Assembly (NCBI GenBank): GCA_001873515.1
Contig: MNZH01000002.1
Span: 1 to 8,490, forward strand
Source of the DNA: Parcubacteria group bacterium CG2_30_45_37
GTDB lineage: Bacteria; Patescibacteriota; Patescibacteriia; Patescibacteriales; GWC2-42-12
DNA: 8,490 nt
Direction: 5' to 3'
The notes under the pieces are model-generated. The model did not search any database. It saw only the letters and a program-made list of their open reading frames with translations, and had not been told where the DNA came from. The stretch's first letter is position 1. Every line of letters starts with the position of its first letter. Below are positions 6,116-8,490 of this stretch, piece by piece. The translations under genes were made by a program, and so were the position numbers.

Positions 6116-7180
6116 TTATTCCGCATTCGGCTTTTCAATCAACAGCGGCTCAACGTTTTTTTCCGCGTCCGTGATTTTCACCACATCCTTGTCAATCTTG
6201 GCGAACTCTTTATAGGCGCTGTTGTAATGGTTGACCGTAGTGGACATGCTGGCGCCCAGCTTTTTCATAAAACTGTCATAACTTAAAATATGCTTACCCA
6301 ATTTTTGCACGTTTAATAAAATATCTTTGGCGCTTTCTTCAATCTGCAGCGCTCTAAGGCCCTGTAAAACCGTTTGCAGATAAGCTAAAAACGAGGTGGG
6401 CGAAACGATAATGACATGCCGTTCTTTAAAAGCGTATTCAATCAGGTCGCGGGTGTTTATCTGCACCGCCCCAACTTTATTAATCAATAAATCATAATAA
6501 ATCGCCTCGCTCGGAATAAACATAAAAGCGAATTCCATGGTTTTTTCGCTCGGTTTGATATATTTTGAAGTTTCGTCAATTCTGGTTTTTAAATCCAGCT
6601 TAAACATTTTTTCAAATTTTTCCCGCGCGGCCGCGTCCGGCGCGTTTAAAATCTTTTCATAATTTTCCAGGCTGAACTTTGAATCCACCGGAATAATTTT
6701 ATCCTTGACGAAAACCACCGCGTCCACGATGGTGCCGTCCTTAAAGCCGTATTGCATCTGATAAGAATTGGGCGGCAAAACGTTTTTTAAGGTCTCTTCC
6801 AAAAAATATTCGCCTAAGACACCGCGCTGTTTGGGATTTTTTAAAATATCCTGCAGATTGGCCAGCTGGGCGGAAAAATTCACCACCTGCTTATTGGTCT
6901 CGTCCAGTTTGGTTAATTTCTCCGTCACCTCGGAAATTATTTTCGCGGTCTGGCCGAACTGCAGCTGATTGGCGCGGTGGGTTTCGGCCAGCTTGCCGTC
7001 CATAGCTTGTCTTAGCTCGCGGTTCTGCTCGGCTAACTGCGCCAGTCGCTCCATCATGGCCGCCAGCTTTTCATTGTCCTGGCCCAGGCCAGCCTCTTTC
7101 TTCCTGGCCAGCATAATAATTACCGCGATAATGCCAAAAGTCAATAATATTAGCAAAAAAATAACAGCCTGATTTAACAT
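6116..7180 (-). CDS. rmuC: RmuC family protein (DNA recombination-associated, putative nuclease)
   Basis: A 354-residue protein, shorter than E. coli RmuC (about 475). Residues 5-25 form an N-terminal membrane helix. Residues about 30-110 are a heptad-rich coiled coil. The RmuC domain follows: RGVLGEYFLEETL (119-131, with G123-E124), IVDAVVFV (D153) and PVDSKFSLENYE (D166, K168), an arrangement like PD-(D/E)XK nucleases. FMFIPSEAIYYDLL and VSPTSFLAYLQTVLQGLR are typical of the family. RmuC is known to limit DNA inversions at short inverted repeats in E. coli; the biochemistry is less settled. The protein would be anchored to the membrane with the domain probably cytoplasmic. It is the first gene of the leftward group, divergent from uvrA. 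The start is not preceded by a Shine-Dalgarno. It is the only complete gene here without an in-frame palindromic repeat. Confidence 0.93.
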   Translation of the reverse strand: MLNQAVIFLLILLTFGIIAVIIMLARKKEAGLGQDNEKLAAMMERLAQLAEQNRELRQAMDGKLAETHRANQLQFGQTAKIISEVTEKLTKLDETNKQVVNFSAQLANLQDILKNPKQRGVLGEYFLEETLKNVLPPNSYQMQYGFKDGTIVDAVVFVKDKIIPVDSKFSLENYEKILNAPDAAAREKFEKMFKLDLKTRIDETSKYIKPSEKTMEFAFMFIPSEAIYYDLLINKVGAVQINTRDLIEYAFKERHVIIVSPTSFLAYLQTVLQGLRALQIEESAKDILLNVQKLGKHILSYDSFMKKLGASMSTTVNHYNSAYKEFAKIDKDVVKITDAEKNVEPLLIEKPNAE

Positions 7181-7234
7181 AAAATTAACTAATTTTTACT
7201 CATCCAGTTTAACAATTAAAACCGAATAGCGCAA

Positions 7235-7247
7235 CTCTTGCCAAGAG
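7235..7247. promoter_or_regulatory. Palindrome over the uvrA -35 box, candidate operator
   Basis: CTCTTG-C-CAAGAG is a perfect inverted repeat with 6-bp arms around one central base. It covers the whole -35 hexamer, where a repressor dimer would block RNA polymerase. It does not match LexA boxes I know (CTG-N10-CAG, or CGAAC-type). T-runs follow at 7251-7256, so a weak terminator is a less likely reading. Confidence 0.35.
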
Positions 7248-7266
7248 CGATTTTTTAATATATAAT
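7238..7266 (+). promoter_or_regulatory. Sigma-70-type promoter of uvrA
   Basis: The -35 box is TTGCCA (7238-7243, five of six consensus bases), the spacer is 17 bp, and the -10 is TATAAT (7261-7266, perfect). Transcription would start near 7273, leaving a leader of about 22 nt before the ATG at 7295. The leader has no Shine-Dalgarno. Confidence 0.75.
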
Positions 7267-7287
7267 TGATTGCATTGTTTTAAACAA
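7259..7287 (-). promoter_or_regulatory. Possible divergent promoter for rmuC
   Basis: On the minus strand TTGTTT (7287-7282) and TATATA (7264-7259) are 17 bp apart. Both are weak matches. The -10 overlaps the uvrA -10, so the two promoters would compete. The leader to the rmuC start at 7180 would be about 70 nt. No better candidate was seen nearer the gene. Confidence 0.3.
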
Positions 7288-7294
7288 GCTCTCT

Positions 7295-8490
7295 ATGCAA
7301 AACTCCATCAAAATCAAAGGCGCCCGCGTCCACAATTTAAAAAATATTGACGTGGAAATTCCGCGCGATAAGTTGGTGGTCATCACCGGCCTGTCCGGCT
7401 CGGGTAAATCGTCTTTAGCCTTTGACACTATTTACGCCGAAGGCCAACGCCGCTACGTTGAATCCTTGTCGGCTTACGCCCGGCAGTTTATCGGCATGAT
7501 GGACAAGCCGGACCTTGATTCTATTGAAGGCTTGTCGCCGGCCATTTCCATTGACCAAAAATCAACCACCCATAATCCGCGCTCCACGGTCGGCACCATT
7601 ACGGAAATTTACGACTACCTGCGCCTGCTTTACGCCCGCATCGGCGTGCCCTACTGCCCGCAGTGCGACGGCAAAATCAAACCGCTGTCCATTGATGAAA
7701 TCATCAAGCAGCTTGTCGCCGGTTTCTTAAACCAAGATATTGTTGTCTTGGCGCCGATAATTAAAGACAAAAAGGGCGAGCATAAAAGCCTGTTGGCCGG
7801 CGTTAACCGGGCCGGCTTCAGCCGCCTGCGCTTTGACAAAATAATTTATACTTTGGAAGAAGTGGAGGACCTGGCCGTGGACAAACAAAAAAAACACAAC
7901 GTGGAAATCGTGATTGACCGGCTTAAGGTCAGTAAAGACAAAGAGGATTTGGCGCGCTTAACCGAAAGCGTGGAAAAAGCCTTGGAGCTGGGCAACGGTT
8001 TAGTCGCCATAACCCCCCTTACCCCCCTTGTCAGGGGGGTAAAAACAGGTTCTCCCCCTGACAAGGGGGAGCTAGAGGGGGTTTTTGAAACTACCTATTC
8101 CAAACTTTCCGCTTGCTCTAAATGCGGCATTAGCCTGCCAGAGCTGGAACCGCGCAATTTTTCTTTCAACTCGCCGCACGGCGCCTGCCCGGATTGCACC
8201 GGCTTAGGCACCAAGCTGGAAGTTGACCCCAAGCTGATTATTAACCCCAATTTAACCATCGCCCAGGGCGCCATCCGCGCCTGGGCTCATAGCACCAACG
8301 CCGGCCAAGGCTGGCTGATGAGGATTTTAGGCACGGTGGCGATTAACCACGGCTTTGATTTAAACACGCCGGTTAAAAACTTAAATAAAAAACAATTAGA
8401 CATCGTGCTTTACGGCTCGGGCGGAAAAAATTACAACGTCAACTACCAGAGCGAGCGCTTTTCCGGCGAACTAACCACGGAATTTGAAGG
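7295..8490 (+). CDS. uvrA: UvrA, excinuclease ABC subunit A (N-terminal 398 residues)
   Basis: The damage-sensing ATPase of nucleotide excision repair; it dimerises and loads UvrB. The start matches E. coli UvrA almost residue for residue (IKGARVHNLKNIDVEIPRD). Walker A is GLSGSGKS (32-39), followed by AEGQRRYVESLSAYARQF and STVGTITEIYDYLRLLYARI. YCPQC marks a CxxC in the UvrB-binding part. The first zinc module is C274-x2-C277-x20-C298-x2-C301, the same spacing as I recall for E. coli (C253-C280). Residues about 240-263 (TPLTPLVRGV and SPPDKGELEGV) are foreign to the family and encoded by two facing C/G-run repeats. The 21-residue shift of the zinc module relative to E. coli is close to the insert length. 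The gene runs off the right edge. It has a consensus promoter but no Shine-Dalgarno. Confidence 0.97.
   Translation, partial: MQNSIKIKGARVHNLKNIDVEIPRDKLVVITGLSGSGKSSLAFDTIYAEGQRRYVESLSAYARQFIGMMDKPDLDSIEGLSPAISIDQKSTTHNPRSTVGTITEIYDYLRLLYARIGVPYCPQCDGKIKPLSIDEIIKQLVAGFLNQDIVVLAPIIKDKKGEHKSLLAGVNRAGFSRLRFDKIIYTLEEVEDLAVDKQKKHNVEIVIDRLKVSKDKEDLARLTESVEKALELGNGLVAITPLTPLVRGVKTGSPPDKGELEGVFETTYSKLSACSKCGISLPELEPRNFSFNSPHGACPDCTGLGTKLEVDPKLIINPNLTIAQGAIRAWAHSTNAGQGWLMRILGTVAINHGFDLNTPVKNLNKKQLDIVLYGSGGKNYNVNYQSERFSGELTTEFE
8011..8086. repeat. Head-to-head pair of C/G-run repeats inside uvrA (copies G and H)
   Basis: Copy G (8011-8040) reads AACCCCCCTTACCCCCCTTG then TCAGGGGGG. Copy H (8052-8086) reads CTCCCCCTGACAAGGGGGAG, then CTAGAGGGGGTT. 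The two face each other and form one long inverted repeat. Both are in frame with UvrA; copy H is the only one in the window in the opposite orientation to its gene. Confidence 0.9.

Noticed and set aside
8011..8086. C/G-run repeats as transcription terminators or attenuators
   Set aside because: They lie inside open frames, mostly without a T-run right after the stem, and encode in-frame peptides.

Overview
The window looks like a piece of a small-genome bacterium of the Patescibacteria (Candidate Phyla Radiation) type. This is inferred from gene content and style, not from a marker gene. Pointers are: almost no Shine-Dalgarno sequences ahead of the genes; a very large surface protein joining an N-terminal helix-turn-helix, one membrane helix, a repetitive stalk and a C-terminal Hint domain; a nucleotidyltransferase-like gene next to an O-antigen ligase-like gene; and very many short palindromic repeats sitting in frame inside genes. 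TGA is used as a normal stop, so the Gracilibacteria/Absconditabacteria code is not in use.

Layout. Positions 3273 down to 1 (minus strand) hold one open frame of 1091 codons that runs off the left edge. It encodes the HTH / coiled-coil / membrane helix / stalk / Hint protein, with an extended -10 promoter at about 3370. Positions 3274-3566 are intergenic and also hold a strong rho-independent terminator (3517-3547) for the leftward genes further right. Positions 7180 to 3567 (minus) carry three genes in a probable operon: an RmuC-family protein, a nucleotidyltransferase-like protein, and an O-antigen ligase/polymerase-like (Wzy_C) membrane protein. The last two overlap by 4 bp. Positions 7181-7294 form a divergent promoter region. 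From 7295 rightward (plus) runs uvrA, cut by the window edge after 398 codons.

Functionally, uvrA (nucleotide excision repair) and rmuC (putative nuclease linked to recombination and rearrangement) are divergently transcribed genome-maintenance genes. The nucleotidyltransferase/ligase pair points to cell-surface polysaccharide. The Hint protein is a predicted surface protein whose N-terminus would lie in the cytoplasm.

The most striking layer is the repeats. At least six kinds occur in 8.5 kb: a C/G-run palindrome encoding PPLxPPLxGG-like peptides, a 'TGTCATTGCGAG' palindrome of about 90 bp, a CCCTCTCCTT hairpin, a YAEASAG-encoding hairpin, an intergenic TGCCGGG hairpin, and 7-bp tandem repeats. 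Nearly all lie inside genes without breaking the frame, including within UvrA just before its first zinc module. One copy supplies both the stop codon of one gene and the start codon of the next.
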